The position numbers and the translations under genes are program-made. This document shows, one piece after another, positions 17,415 to 25,921 of a DNA stretch of 64,000 bases. Source of the stretch: Rhodopirellula sp. P2 (GTDB taxonomy: Bacteria; Planctomycetota; Planctomycetia; Pirellulales; Pirellulaceae). Below the pieces are notes generated by a model. The model did not search any database. It worked only from the letters and a program-made list of their open reading frames with translations, and had not been told where the DNA came from. The stretch spans positions 806,001 through 870,000 of the forward strand of contig NZ_CP118225.1 of the NCBI RefSeq assembly GCF_028768465.1, in the 5' to 3' direction. The number at the start of each line of letters is the position of its first letter. Within the stretch, counting starts at the first letter, position 1.

Positions 17415-18827
17415 TCACTCGACAAAATCAGGCCGCTTCAATTGCGATGAAAGTCCGGCGATCAATCCGAATCCAAACAGAACCCAGAAGGCGTAATCAT
17501 ACGACCAAAACACGGTGGCGATCTCGAACAGGAACGCAATCGTGAGCGTTGCGGCGGCGAGGAAGTAGCGTTGATCGAGCGGGAAGAAGTAGGTGCTTGC
17601 TCGACGGGAGAGTTGGAATGCGGTTGACGACGCCATGAAAAACAAGCCTGTGAACAAGGCCAATCCAACCCAGCCAAAACGCAATCCGTTGTTCAAGAAT
17701 GCGTTGTCGACGATCCCGAGGCGTTTTCGCACCTGCGGATCAGTCGGCAATCCAGGCAGGTTTTCGGGTGGGAATCCGGTGCTATCAATGGTTCCATAAC
17801 CCAACGGGCCTCCTTGAATCAAAATCGGGACGTAGACCTGCAAGTTGACCAAACGGTTGCGAGTTCCCGTGTAGACAACGGATTCTTCTTGTTCGTCGAC
17901 CACCAATACCGCTGCCCGCTTGCGGTCATTGGAATCTGTTTCGAGCAGGCGGACAAATCCCTCCCAATCACTTGCAATCCAAGCCATAGAAATGACCAGG
18001 AGCGCAAACACTGTCCATGCGGCGGGACGATAAAGCCAGGCAAACGCCAGGCAGGCTGCCAGAACCAGTGTGACGACAGGGCCACGCGAGATTGAAGAAG
18101 CCACGCCCAGAAGAAGTACGACGAGAAGGACGGGACCGAGCCATTGATTCCACTTCCCAAGTTTAGGAAACCAATCGATTCCCCTCTGAGTCAGCAACAC
18201 TGCAAAGGGGACCAGCGTGAGCAGCACGTTGCTCAGGAAGATGGCGTGGCGAGTGGGTCCACAAGCTCGATAGGCGATCCCGTAGCGCAATTGGCCATTA
18301 AAATTAACGAGGTCATCTCGCGACACGAAGATCGTTTCCCAGAGATTGACGCCAGTCCAGGCTTCCGTCAGGCAGAGCACCGAGACAAGTGCGCCCACGA
18401 TCGCAAACACAGGTGCCAGCTTTGGCAGAGATTCCCGATGCAGGAATGCGTAGCGTCCCGCCGCGTAGGGGAGCATCCATTGTCCGTAGGCTTGGGCGGC
18501 GACGGCGAGTGGTTGCTCGCCATAGTAGGTATCAACGATGACGTGCCAGATCGTGATCGCGCCGATCAAGTAATCCAGCGGCCCCAAAAATCGAAAGATC
18601 TCTCGCCACGAATGAGTGCAGTACACGAACAGCAAAATGATCGCTGTCGCCATGGTGACATTGATCCGTGTGTCCAGCACGACGATTTCGAACCACGTCC
18701 CGGCGAGCAGCGAGGCAGCCATCCCAGCCCCCAAAGCGGAGTGCTTGCCGTGCTTCCAACCGAACCATCCCGCGAAACCGAGTGACACGGACAGCATGAT
18801 CCAGAAAGAGATTTCGGGGCTGAGCAT
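17415..18827 (-). CDS. O-antigen polymerase/ligase-like membrane protein
   Basis: 470 residues with about ten to twelve hydrophobic segments spread over the whole length and one long hydrophilic loop (about 300-385) before the last segments, the profile of the Wzy/WaaL superfamily. The motif SSISRGP near residue 248 matches the conserved short stretch before a central helix in Wzy_C-type proteins. Such inner-membrane proteins join lipid-linked glycan units to each other or to an acceptor. Its nearest plus-strand neighbours are a lipoprotein and a Wza-like exporter, which supports a role in exopolysaccharide assembly. The exact reaction (polymerase or ligase) cannot be told from sequence. Start at the first Met, immediately before a hydrophobic segment. 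Confidence 0.75.
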   Translation of the reverse strand: MLSPEISFWIMLSVSLGFAGWFGWKHGKHSALGAGMAASLLAGTWFEIVVLDTRINVTMATAIILLFVYCTHSWREIFRFLGPLDYLIGAITIWHVIVDTYYGEQPLAVAAQAYGQWMLPYAAGRYAFLHRESLPKLAPVFAIVGALVSVLCLTEAWTGVNLWETIFVSRDDLVNFNGQLRYGIAYRACGPTRHAIFLSNVLLTLVPFAVLLTQRGIDWFPKLGKWNQWLGPVLLVVLLLGVASSISRGPVVTLVLAACLAFAWLYRPAAWTVFALLVISMAWIASDWEGFVRLLETDSNDRKRAAVLVVDEQEESVVYTGTRNRLVNLQVYVPILIQGGPLGYGTIDSTGFPPENLPGLPTDPQVRKRLGIVDNAFLNNGLRFGWVGLALFTGLFFMASSTAFQLSRRASTYFFPLDQRYFLAAATLTIAFLFEIATVFWSYDYAFWVLFGFGLIAGLSSQLKRPDFVE

Positions 18828-19240
18828 GCGCAGGGGCAGGTCGAAAGGAGGAGAGAAGCCAAGTCGATGAGCGGAACGTTCCGTTAAGTTTAGTCAACCG
18901 CACAACCATGTGTCGTTGTGGAACCTGGGAGGCTCTGCGACGCACATCCGGCAATGAATTGTTTGCGAGGTTCACTCAGCTGCCGAAGCGGCTTGATCCG
19001 GCCTACGAGAGAAAGACGAGACGACGATTCAAGCTGGCTTCAGGGCTGAACCTCAAACGACTCTGCCAAGCAGGCAAACTTTGCGGACTATCGGGCTCGA
19101 TCCGATTTTAAAGCTCGCACGATGGGGGGATCGGTATTCAACCGCCTTTTCCCGACTTCTCCGCTCGCAATTCGCTTGACTTTCCGAAAACACCGGTAGC
19201 GATCCCCATCTACGGGCCTCGAACGAGCCACGGTGCAAGT
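18828..19240. other. Divergent intergenic region of the polysaccharide locus
   Basis: 413 bases between the minus-strand ligase-like gene and the plus-strand lipoprotein gene; no gene is convincing here. A 12-base palindrome CGGAACGTTCCG sits at 18872-18883, 45 bases upstream of the ligase-like start, and could be an operator. TTCGCTTGAC at 19171-19180 provides a -35-like TTGAC about 60 bases before the lipoprotein start, but no good -10 follows. The same ten bases occur upstream of the Wzc-like gene. Confidence 0.45.
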
Positions 19241-20128
19241 ATGAAAATGAAACGAAAACTTTTAGCGACCATGCTGCTGCTGGTCCCGTTCGGCGGTTGT
19301 GCATCGCTGGACGACTGCTGCTACGAACACACACAATCGGCTCGGGCGATGGTCCAGTACGTCAAGTGTGGAAACCCAGATTCGTCCTGCTACCCGCACG
19401 ACTACAAACTGGGCTGGATCGACGGCTTCTACGAAGTCTCCACGGGCGGAAGCACTTGCCCACCAGCCGTCGCCCCGGCTCGCTACTGGAAGCCTGGTCA
19501 AATCCTCAAGGATTGTGACAACAAACGTCACGCCTACTACAGCGGATGGCAGGACGGTGCGGCTCGCGCTGAGCAGTTCCCCGACACACACACCATTCGC
19601 ATTTTCGAAACTTGCGAATGCCCCTTCCCGCGTTGCGAAGAGCCGTGTGCGGATGGCACCTGCGTTCCTTGCGGCATGCCAACGATTGGGATGCCGGTTT
19701 CAGATGAGATGATCGAAATGGCCCCGGTTCCCATGCCGACGGTCGAAACGACGGACATCGAGAAATCCTTCAGCGATTTGCAAGCAGCCGCTGCAAAGAA
19801 GAATGCGGCAACCAACTTGGAAGTCGGCGTGCTTCCAAACATCACCGAAGACGGCGACAAACAGTCCTCGACCGAAATCTCGGCTGGCACCGTGACTCGC
19901 CCATCTGCTCCTGCGAGCGAGCCAGAACTCGTTGCGAGAAAGAACGTTCGATCGATCGAGGCCAAACCTGCTTCGGCTCGAACAACGATTGTCCGCATGG
20001 CGGAGCCGATCGCCCAAAGCTTGAAGGCAACCACGGAACTGAACGATGCCAGCGGCAACGCAATCGCCTTGCCCGCCGGCTTCTTTGAAATGATCGAAAC
20101 CGAACCGGTTGTCAAACTCGCCGAATAG
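19241..20128 (+). CDS. Lipoprotein of the polysaccharide locus, unknown function
   Basis: 295 residues. The N-terminus MKMKRKLLATMLLLVPFGGC is a lipoprotein signal with a C at residue 20 in a VPFGGC lipobox. The mature part is Cys-rich early on, with aromatic-rich segments around YKLGWIDGFYEV and YYSGWQDGA, which resemble a duplicated short motif (Y-x-x-G-W-x-D-G). A Cys cluster CECPFPRCEEPCADGTCVPC follows near 127-147, then a low-complexity Ala/Thr/Ser-rich C-terminal half. No known family was recognised. It ends 64 bases before the Wza-like gene, so the two are probably cotranscribed, and the product may sit at the outer membrane with the export channel. Confidence 0.7.
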   Translation: MKMKRKLLATMLLLVPFGGCASLDDCCYEHTQSARAMVQYVKCGNPDSSCYPHDYKLGWIDGFYEVSTGGSTCPPAVAPARYWKPGQILKDCDNKRHAYYSGWQDGAARAEQFPDTHTIRIFETCECPFPRCEEPCADGTCVPCGMPTIGMPVSDEMIEMAPVPMPTVETTDIEKSFSDLQAAAAKKNAATNLEVGVLPNITEDGDKQSSTEISAGTVTRPSAPASEPELVARKNVRSIEAKPASARTTIVRMAEPIAQSLKATTELNDASGNAIALPAGFFEMIETEPVVKLAE

Positions 20129-20192
20129 TCGAGTTCCCGTTTTTGCAACACTCATCACACATACATTCCTTGCATTGCGAAGGGACTCAGCA

Positions 20193-21518
20193 ATGACTCG
20201 CTCAAAAGAATCGATTCTGAAAAGCGTGGCACAGACCGCATGCGGATTGCTTGCACTGGCTGCGATCAGCTCCACTGGCTGTCACCAACACTTGGTTTCG
20301 TCAGCCGCTCACGCGGTTCCCGCACACCGGCTCGATCCGGAACTGTTTGCTTGCTCACGTGAAGACCTGGGCCCATTGCCCTATGCAACGCTGGGGCAAC
20401 CCAAGCCAGCGGCCCACCGAATTGCTGCTGGTGACACACTCAGTGTTTATGTCTTCGGGGTGTTCCCACCCAACGAAGACGAGACCCCCGTTCAACAACG
20501 AACTCAGGCTGTCAATCAACGTTACTACCCACCGCGTGGTAGCGTCGTTGCACCCACCACTGGCCTTCCCATCCAGGTTGACGCCGATGGCAGCATCACG
20601 CTTCCGATCATCGGCCGGTTGGATGTCAATGGCCTGACGATGAACGAAGCAATCGAACGAGTCACCAATCGTTTGATTGAAGAAGAAGTCGTCCAAGAAG
20701 GCAAAGAACGCGTCACGGTGGATCTGCTGATCCCACGCGTCAGACGGGTCGTTGTCCTCCGCGAAGACACTCCCAACACACAGGTCGCTTTGGTTTCGCC
20801 GCAAGCTGTCGATGAAATCCATCGCGGCTCCGGCGAAGTGATTGACTTGCCGATCTATGAAAACGACGTGTTGCACGCCCTGGCCTCGACGGGTGGATTG
20901 CCCGGCACAGACGCGGCTCGCGAACTCTATGTGATCCGTGCCAGTGCGGGACTCAACAACAGCTTCATCAGCGGTGGACAACTGCAAAGCATTGTCTCCG
21001 GTGGCGAAGGCGGGCAGTGCAACGCCGGTGTCATCCGCATTCCGCTCGCTGGATGCCCTTGCGATAGCCTTCCGTTCACGCAAGAAGATGTGATCTTGGA
21101 AGAGGGAGACGTGGTCTTCATCCCACGTCGCAACGAGTACTTCATCTCGGGAGGGTTGCTTCCTGGTGGGCGTGTGCCATTGCCACGTGACCAAGACGTC
21201 GATGTGATCGAAGCCATTGCTCTGGCCAGCGGATCGGCGGGTGGTCCTCTCGGTCGTGACGGTAGTGTCTTGGCGAACGGGACACCCGGTTACCTCCGCG
21301 AACCCAGCCGAGTTTTGATTCTTCGCACTCTGCCCGATGGTCGTCAAATGACGATTCGGTGCGACCTCGATCGTGCGATGAAAGACTCAAAAGAACGCAT
21401 TCGAATCCTTCCTGATGACGTGGTGATGCTGCAACAAAAACCAGGCGGAGCCTTCTTCAACGGGTTCCTGAACTACTTCAGTGGCGATTCGATCTTGGTT
21501 TCCTTCACGAAGGACTGA
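20193..21518 (+). CDS. Wza-like polysaccharide export outer-membrane lipoprotein
   Basis: The chosen ATG gives 441 residues with the lipoprotein signal MTRSKESILKSVAQTACG and a C at about residue 30 in ISSTGC; an upstream TTG at 20109 would overlap the previous gene and bury the signal. GAAGGG precedes the ATG by about ten bases. A Poly_export domain follows: HRIAAGDTLSVYVFGV, then VDADGSITLPIIGRLDVNGL (about 130-150), and SLBB-type beta-grasp segments with EGDVVFIPRRNEYFISGG (about 310-330) and ILPDDVVMLQQKPG near the C-terminus. The protein would form the secretion channel for capsule or exopolysaccharide. It converges with the Wzc-like gene, which is its expected partner. Confidence 0.88.
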   Translation: MTRSKESILKSVAQTACGLLALAAISSTGCHQHLVSSAAHAVPAHRLDPELFACSREDLGPLPYATLGQPKPAAHRIAAGDTLSVYVFGVFPPNEDETPVQQRTQAVNQRYYPPRGSVVAPTTGLPIQVDADGSITLPIIGRLDVNGLTMNEAIERVTNRLIEEEVVQEGKERVTVDLLIPRVRRVVVLREDTPNTQVALVSPQAVDEIHRGSGEVIDLPIYENDVLHALASTGGLPGTDAARELYVIRASAGLNNSFISGGQLQSIVSGGEGGQCNAGVIRIPLAGCPCDSLPFTQEDVILEEGDVVFIPRRNEYFISGGLLPGGRVPLPRDQDVDVIEAIALASGSAGGPLGRDGSVLANGTPGYLREPSRVLILRTLPDGRQMTIRCDLDRAMKDSKERIRILPDDVVMLQQKPGGAFFNGFLNYFSGDSILVSFTKD

Positions 21519-21540
21519 TCTTCAGCTGACCAGCAAAGTC

Positions 21541-21578
21541 AAAGGCCGCGAACAAGATTCTTGTTCGCGGCCTTTTTT
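21541..21578 (+). terminator. Strong intrinsic terminator after the Wza-like gene
   Basis: AAAGGCCGCGAACAAGA (21541-21557) pairs perfectly with TCTTGTTCGCGGCCTTT (21559-21575), giving a stem of about fifteen usable pairs that runs into a T-run (21573-21578). It begins 22 bases after the stop codon of the Wza-like gene and would end its transcript before the convergent Wzc-like gene. Confidence 0.93.
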
Positions 21579-21614
21579 CGTTGGTTCACATCCATTGCTC
21601 GATGTTGGATTCGA

Positions 21615-21740
21615 AGCAGGTAGGCAGGAATGATTGGATTGAATTCGGTGCGCCGTTTGGGCGTTGTCCCCCCGTTGTGCGTGGGAACCGTGGCTAACGC
21701 CAAACGGCTCACATACCCGATGACAACTGCGTACCTACTT
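21615..21740. repeat. Dispersed inverted-repeat element, copy A
   Basis: About 126 bases bounded by AAGCAGGTAGGCAG (21615-21628) and its imperfect inverse CTGCGTACCTACTT (21727-21740, 12 of 14 pairs). An inner pair lies inside: GCCGTTTGGGCGTT (21652-21665) and AACGCCAAACGGC (21696-21708), inverse apart from one G. The left half matches copy B at 51892-52018 nearly base for base in the outer arm and the inner arm. It lies between the terminator and the end of the convergent Wzc-like gene. It resembles a REP/BIME or miniature-transposon element; no open frame is present. Confidence 0.8.
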
Positions 21741-21776
21741 GGCATCCACCCACGGATGCAATTGGGGACAATCGTT

Positions 21777-24137
21777 CTACTTGGATTTCGGCTGACCGTT
21801 GCTGGTAATCGTCGCTGCTTTCGGGGCAGCCTGACGGGTTGCTGACGATGTCGGTCGGGTGTAGTCACTCTTGTAGTAACCGTAGTAGCCACCATCGGAG
21901 TCGAACTTCTTCCCGGCACCAAATGCGTTGAGCATGCAACCAAGCATCTCGCCACCGGAACTGCCGATCCGGCGGAGCGTGTTGACCACTTCATCACGGC
22001 GAACATTGGCGACCTTGACCACCAGAATGCCACCGTCCAAACGCGGCATCACCACCACCGGATCAGAAACCGCCAAAACGGGTGGCAAGTCAACCAGCAC
22101 CAAGTCGTAGTCTTCTTTGACAACTGCCAACACTTCGTCGAGTCGTTGCGACTGCAACAATTCCGCTGGTGTGTGACTGGACGAACCGGAGGTCATCACA
22201 AACACGTTGTCAGCTTCGGTTGCTTTGATTGCCTCGGAGATTTCAAGACGGTCTTCGAGGACATCGCACAGACCATCTTCTTTGCCGAGGCTGAAGTAGC
22301 GGTGAGCACTGGGACGGCGAAGGTCGGCGTCGATGACCAACACCTTCAATCCAACCTGAGAAAACGAGACCGCAAAATTGGAAACCACAGTCGACTTCCC
22401 ATCACCCTGCATGGGACTGGTGAAACCAATCGTGTGTACGCTTCCGCTTCGAATGTCGGGTAGCAACACCGTGCGTCCCAACCGGAAAGCTTCGGCGTCA
22501 GGCGAAAGCTCGGTCGCAATCAAGCCCTTGATGCCTTGATTGATCGAGTTCAGTTTGCCAACTCGACCGAGACTCGGCAATCCAATGGCATCATCCAGTT
22601 CAGCAGCCGATCGGAACCGTCCATCACGAACATCATTGGCAACCGCCAGGAACAATCCTGAAAACAGTCCCAACATCAAACCACCCAAACCACACAAAGG
22701 CAGCTTTGGCCAAGACTTTTCACCCGTTCGCGGAACGGCCAAAAACTCATAGAGATACCCCGTCAATCCACTCGCGGTATCCAAGGCTCGCAGTTGTTGA
22801 ACAACGCCTTCAAACAAAGCCTCCTGTCGGCCGATCTTCTTTTGCAGAATCATGTCCGTGAGTTCGTACTCGATCAGTTCTTTCGCTTTTGTCTCTGCGT
22901 CAGCAGCCAGATACGTCAATTCTTTACGACGCTCGGAAAGTGCCGCCAGGTCATGCTGAAGAAAACCGACATAGGCTTTCAACAATCCCTCCGGCGTGAG
23001 AGCACTGTCGCCAAACATCTCCGCGGGACTGGTGAGATCCTTTTGGTCTTGCAAGAACTCTTTGACCAGCGTGATCTCACTTTCGAGTTCCTGCACCTTG
23101 GGATGGCCGGGACCAAACACCGAAGTCAAGCGTTGCTTCTCGCTGTTGAGTTTCAACAGGTGAGTGATCTGTGTCCGCGCCTCTTCCATTTTGGCTGGCA
23201 TTGCAGCTTTGAATTCAGCGGTGTTGGCTGAGTTCATTTGCAGGCCAGCAAAGACCCCGAGACGCTCCAAACTGTCGCTATCGATCAATGCGAGCTTGTC
23301 GAGTTGATCAATCGGGTCGGTCGACTCATCCATTTCCTTCAAGGTCTCGTCGACACGTGTCAAACGTGTTTTGACGGTTGATTCTTGGATGTCGAGGTCG
23401 AGCAGTTCGTCTTGCAACCGGCGGTAGCGATCTTGGTAAATATTGCTGCTGCCTTCACCCTGAAAGAATAGCGGTGCCTCTTGGCGGGCCTTCAAGTGCT
23501 CTTGTTCAGCCGCGATCAGGTCGGTCTCGACCTCTGTCTTGGCCTTGTTCACCATCTCGTTGGCGCGGCCCATCACCTGTTCAACTTGATCGATGATGAA
23601 TTGCTCATAGCGTTTCATCACAGCGGTCAAAATCAACTTGGCGTCATCCGGATCCGTGTGAGTGAATGTGATGTTCAGACTGCGAGCCGTTTTCGCTGAA
23701 CCATCGCCACCCTTGACGATAGAAAGCTGATCAATGACATAATCAATCGCATCCGTCTTCTCATCCAAATGAGTTTCAATCGACGGCAAATCCAACAGCT
23801 CATTCTGCTCCAGTGCCTCGCCGACAATCATGCGGCTTTGGATGAGCTCCATGTGGTTGGCGAGAATGTCCTCGTCCACCATGTCAGTGCCGGTGCTGTT
23901 GCCACCCAGCCCAGCGCTTTTTTGGTTGATCAGCACCTTGGCGTTGGACTCGTACCAGACCTGCGCGTTCAGAGCATACGCCACACCGGCAGCCAGTCCC
24001 GCGATCGCAAGGAACGCAATCAACCAGCGTTGCCGACTCAAAATTTGCAGGACATCCAGCGTTTCTTCCCCGTCAGACGACGCACTGGAGGGGCCGCGGG
24101 CGGGAAGTCGGTTGGTCGGTTTGGCAGACTCAGCCAT
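21777..24137 (-). CDS. Wzc-like polysaccharide co-polymerase with BY-kinase domain
   Basis: 786 residues from the chosen ATG (MAESAKPTNR), preceded by GAGAAAG; an upstream ATG at 24179 adds 14 residues. Wzz domain: first membrane helix at about residues 38-55 (WLIAFLAIAGLAAGVAYAL), a long periplasmic coiled coil to about 490, second helix near PLCGLGGLMLGLFSGLFL. The cytoplasmic BY-kinase follows with Walker A SPMQGDGKST, Walker A' VLVIDADLRRP and Walker B LVLVDLPP, then a Tyr cluster GGYYGYYKSDY near the C-terminus for autophosphorylation. It would control chain length and export of polysaccharide together with the Wza-like channel. The gene faces the Wza-like gene instead of following it. 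Confidence 0.9.
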   Translation of the reverse strand: MAESAKPTNRLPARGPSSASSDGEETLDVLQILSRQRWLIAFLAIAGLAAGVAYALNAQVWYESNAKVLINQKSAGLGGNSTGTDMVDEDILANHMELIQSRMIVGEALEQNELLDLPSIETHLDEKTDAIDYVIDQLSIVKGGDGSAKTARSLNITFTHTDPDDAKLILTAVMKRYEQFIIDQVEQVMGRANEMVNKAKTEVETDLIAAEQEHLKARQEAPLFFQGEGSSNIYQDRYRRLQDELLDLDIQESTVKTRLTRVDETLKEMDESTDPIDQLDKLALIDSDSLERLGVFAGLQMNSANTAEFKAAMPAKMEEARTQITHLLKLNSEKQRLTSVFGPGHPKVQELESEITLVKEFLQDQKDLTSPAEMFGDSALTPEGLLKAYVGFLQHDLAALSERRKELTYLAADAETKAKELIEYELTDMILQKKIGRQEALFEGVVQQLRALDTASGLTGYLYEFLAVPRTGEKSWPKLPLCGLGGLMLGLFSGLFLAVANDVRDGRFRSAAELDDAIGLPSLGRVGKLNSINQGIKGLIATELSPDAEAFRLGRTVLLPDIRSGSVHTIGFTSPMQGDGKSTVVSNFAVSFSQVGLKVLVIDADLRRPSAHRYFSLGKEDGLCDVLEDRLEISEAIKATEADNVFVMTSGSSSHTPAELLQSQRLDEVLAVVKEDYDLVLVDLPPVLAVSDPVVVMPRLDGGILVVKVANVRRDEVVNTLRRIGSSGGEMLGCMLNAFGAGKKFDSDGGYYGYYKSDYTRPTSSATRQAAPKAATITSNGQPKSK

Positions 24138-24357
24138 AGATACTTTCTCGAGATCGATCGATTGTGGACCGCAGGGCATGAAGGAATCCCCCTACCGTGA
24201 CAAACCGATGTTCACTTGCGCCCCCGATATCGTCAAGCGAAAAAGCTGTTTTGCCCTCTTTTCCGGTGTGATGCGTGGTCATTGTGACCTCATTCGCTCT
24301 CTGGCAGTCGCATAACCCGAATGATCCACTCAAATCGCCGGGTGCGGCTGCCGCCGG

Positions 24358-25656
24358 TCATCGATGGTCCACAAAGCGTTTCGATTTCCCCTCGGAGCGT
24401 GGTAACGATCCAGCCGGAACCGAAGTGATCTCGACTCGCAAAGCCAGACGCTCGCGGAACGCATCTCTCAACTCCCTCATCTGCCCCAAGTTGCCAGGCT
24501 GAGACTCATTCGAGGCCGGAGATTCAATTTCAATGGAAAGTTGGTCCAAATGATCCTGGCGGGTCGCGATCATTCGAAATTCCGCTTCGGGCACCACCTG
24601 GCGAACAATCGCTTCGATGCTGGCGGGAAAAACATTGACGCCACGAATGACCAACATGTCATCCGCTCGCCCGATCACACCGCCGTCCAGTTTGACAAAC
24701 TGACACGGCAAACCGTGCTCCCAAACGGGACGCACAATGTCACCGGTTCGATAACGTATCGCTGGTCCGCCATGGCGTCCCAAGTTCGTCATCACCAATT
24801 CGGATGCCTCGCCTGATTCTGCTACGCGCCCGGGTTGGCCGTCTTCGTCGAGTACAAAGAACTCGGCGATGAACTCGGACTCGATGACATGCAATCCGCG
24901 ATCGTCGGCACTCGGAAATCCCCAGGCCCCAAGCTCGCTCGCCCCCGCATGATCGATCACCCGGGCTCCCCAAGGTTCCTCAATCGCACGCCGTATTTCG
25001 GGCACGCTTCCGCCGGGTTCCCCCGCGACGATCAATCGCGAAACGCGGCTGCCTTTCAGATCGATTCCGTGTTCATGCGCAACCGAGACCAAATGCAACG
25101 CGTAGGTGGGCGTGCAACACACGACGGTGCACTCGCGATCCAGCATCATCTGCAACCGTGCCGAGGAAGACAAACCACCGCCGGGAACCACCAAGCAACC
25201 TCGTTCGACCAGCGCATCGTTGGCAGACCAAAAGCCAATGAAGGGTCCGAACGAGAACGCCATCATCACGGTGTCGGCCGGACGGACGTCACCGGCATCC
25301 AAAACGTACTGCCAACATTCCAGCCACCAACGCCAATCCTCGGGAGTGTCGTAAATGGGCATCGGCCAACCCCGAGAACCGCTGGTCTGGTGGGCTCGTG
25401 AATACGCCTGTCGCGGCTGCGTGAAAAGTTTGGACGGTTCTTCCCGAGAGTTGCCGAGCAAATCCGACTTCGTCAGAAACGGCAACGACTGGAACATTTC
25501 CCAATCACTCAAATCGGGAGCAATCTGAAGAGCCTCGCGATAAAGGGGGTGCTCGGATTCTTTCAGACGTTGCCAAACGACCTGCAGCCGATCCCATTGA
25601 TGCCGTCGGAGGCTGGCACGGTCCAGCGAACAGAATTCAGATCGAGAAGGTTCCAT
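24358..25656 (-). CDS. PaaK-like phenylacetate-CoA ligase family (adenylate-forming) protein
   Basis: The ATG at 25656 gives 432 residues, the usual PaaK length; the open frame extends 81 codons further upstream but that part has no family resemblance. Motifs: AHQTSGSRGWP (about 103-113) is the phosphate-binding loop, YRTGDIVRP and GRADDMLVIRGVNVFPASIE (about 340-370) are the C-terminal signatures of the PaaK family, where the hinge and lysine-bearing lid follow. It would activate a carboxylic acid with ATP and pass it to CoA or another acceptor. Substrate unknown; no phenylacetate pathway genes are nearby. In planctomycetes PaaK-like genes near glycan loci may act on other acyl groups (inference). 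Start not fixed by a clear ribosome-binding site. Confidence 0.8.
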   Translation of the reverse strand: MEPSRSEFCSLDRASLRRHQWDRLQVVWQRLKESEHPLYREALQIAPDLSDWEMFQSLPFLTKSDLLGNSREEPSKLFTQPRQAYSRAHQTSGSRGWPMPIYDTPEDWRWWLECWQYVLDAGDVRPADTVMMAFSFGPFIGFWSANDALVERGCLVVPGGGLSSSARLQMMLDRECTVVCCTPTYALHLVSVAHEHGIDLKGSRVSRLIVAGEPGGSVPEIRRAIEEPWGARVIDHAGASELGAWGFPSADDRGLHVIESEFIAEFFVLDEDGQPGRVAESGEASELVMTNLGRHGGPAIRYRTGDIVRPVWEHGLPCQFVKLDGGVIGRADDMLVIRGVNVFPASIEAIVRQVVPEAEFRMIATRQDHLDQLSIEIESPASNESQPGNLGQMRELRDAFRERLALRVEITSVPAGSLPRSEGKSKRFVDHR

Positions 25657-25921
25657 GAAGATGTTCGTCGGATCACGGCAGCATTCCAGCTGCAAACGGG
25701 GGGAGAAAACAACACATTCAAAACCGCAGCCAAGTGCCCCAGCATAGCAAGGTCGTGCATCAAGATAGATGACGGTAGACTGAACGCTGAGAGAAGCGAC
25801 CGGGATCGCATCCTCGACCAAAAGCGAGACGGGCAACAACGGTTGATGACGTTTTGACTCCAATCTCCGCTGCCTCGCGTCGTCTCCCTCCAAAATCATT
25901 CAACGCCTTCCCTGTCACGGC

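Noticed and set aside
20109-20195. TTG start for the Wza-like protein overlapping the lipoprotein gene
   Set aside because: The ATG at 20193 yields a proper lipoprotein signal and has an upstream purine-rich site.
20355-21347. 330-residue minus-strand frame over the Wza-like gene
   Set aside because: Fully antisense to a well-supported gene and without a recognisable domain.
24358-25899. N-terminally extended PaaK-like protein starting at 25899
   Set aside because: The extra 81 residues show no family match and reach to within 22 bases of the divergent gene; the shorter form has the normal length.
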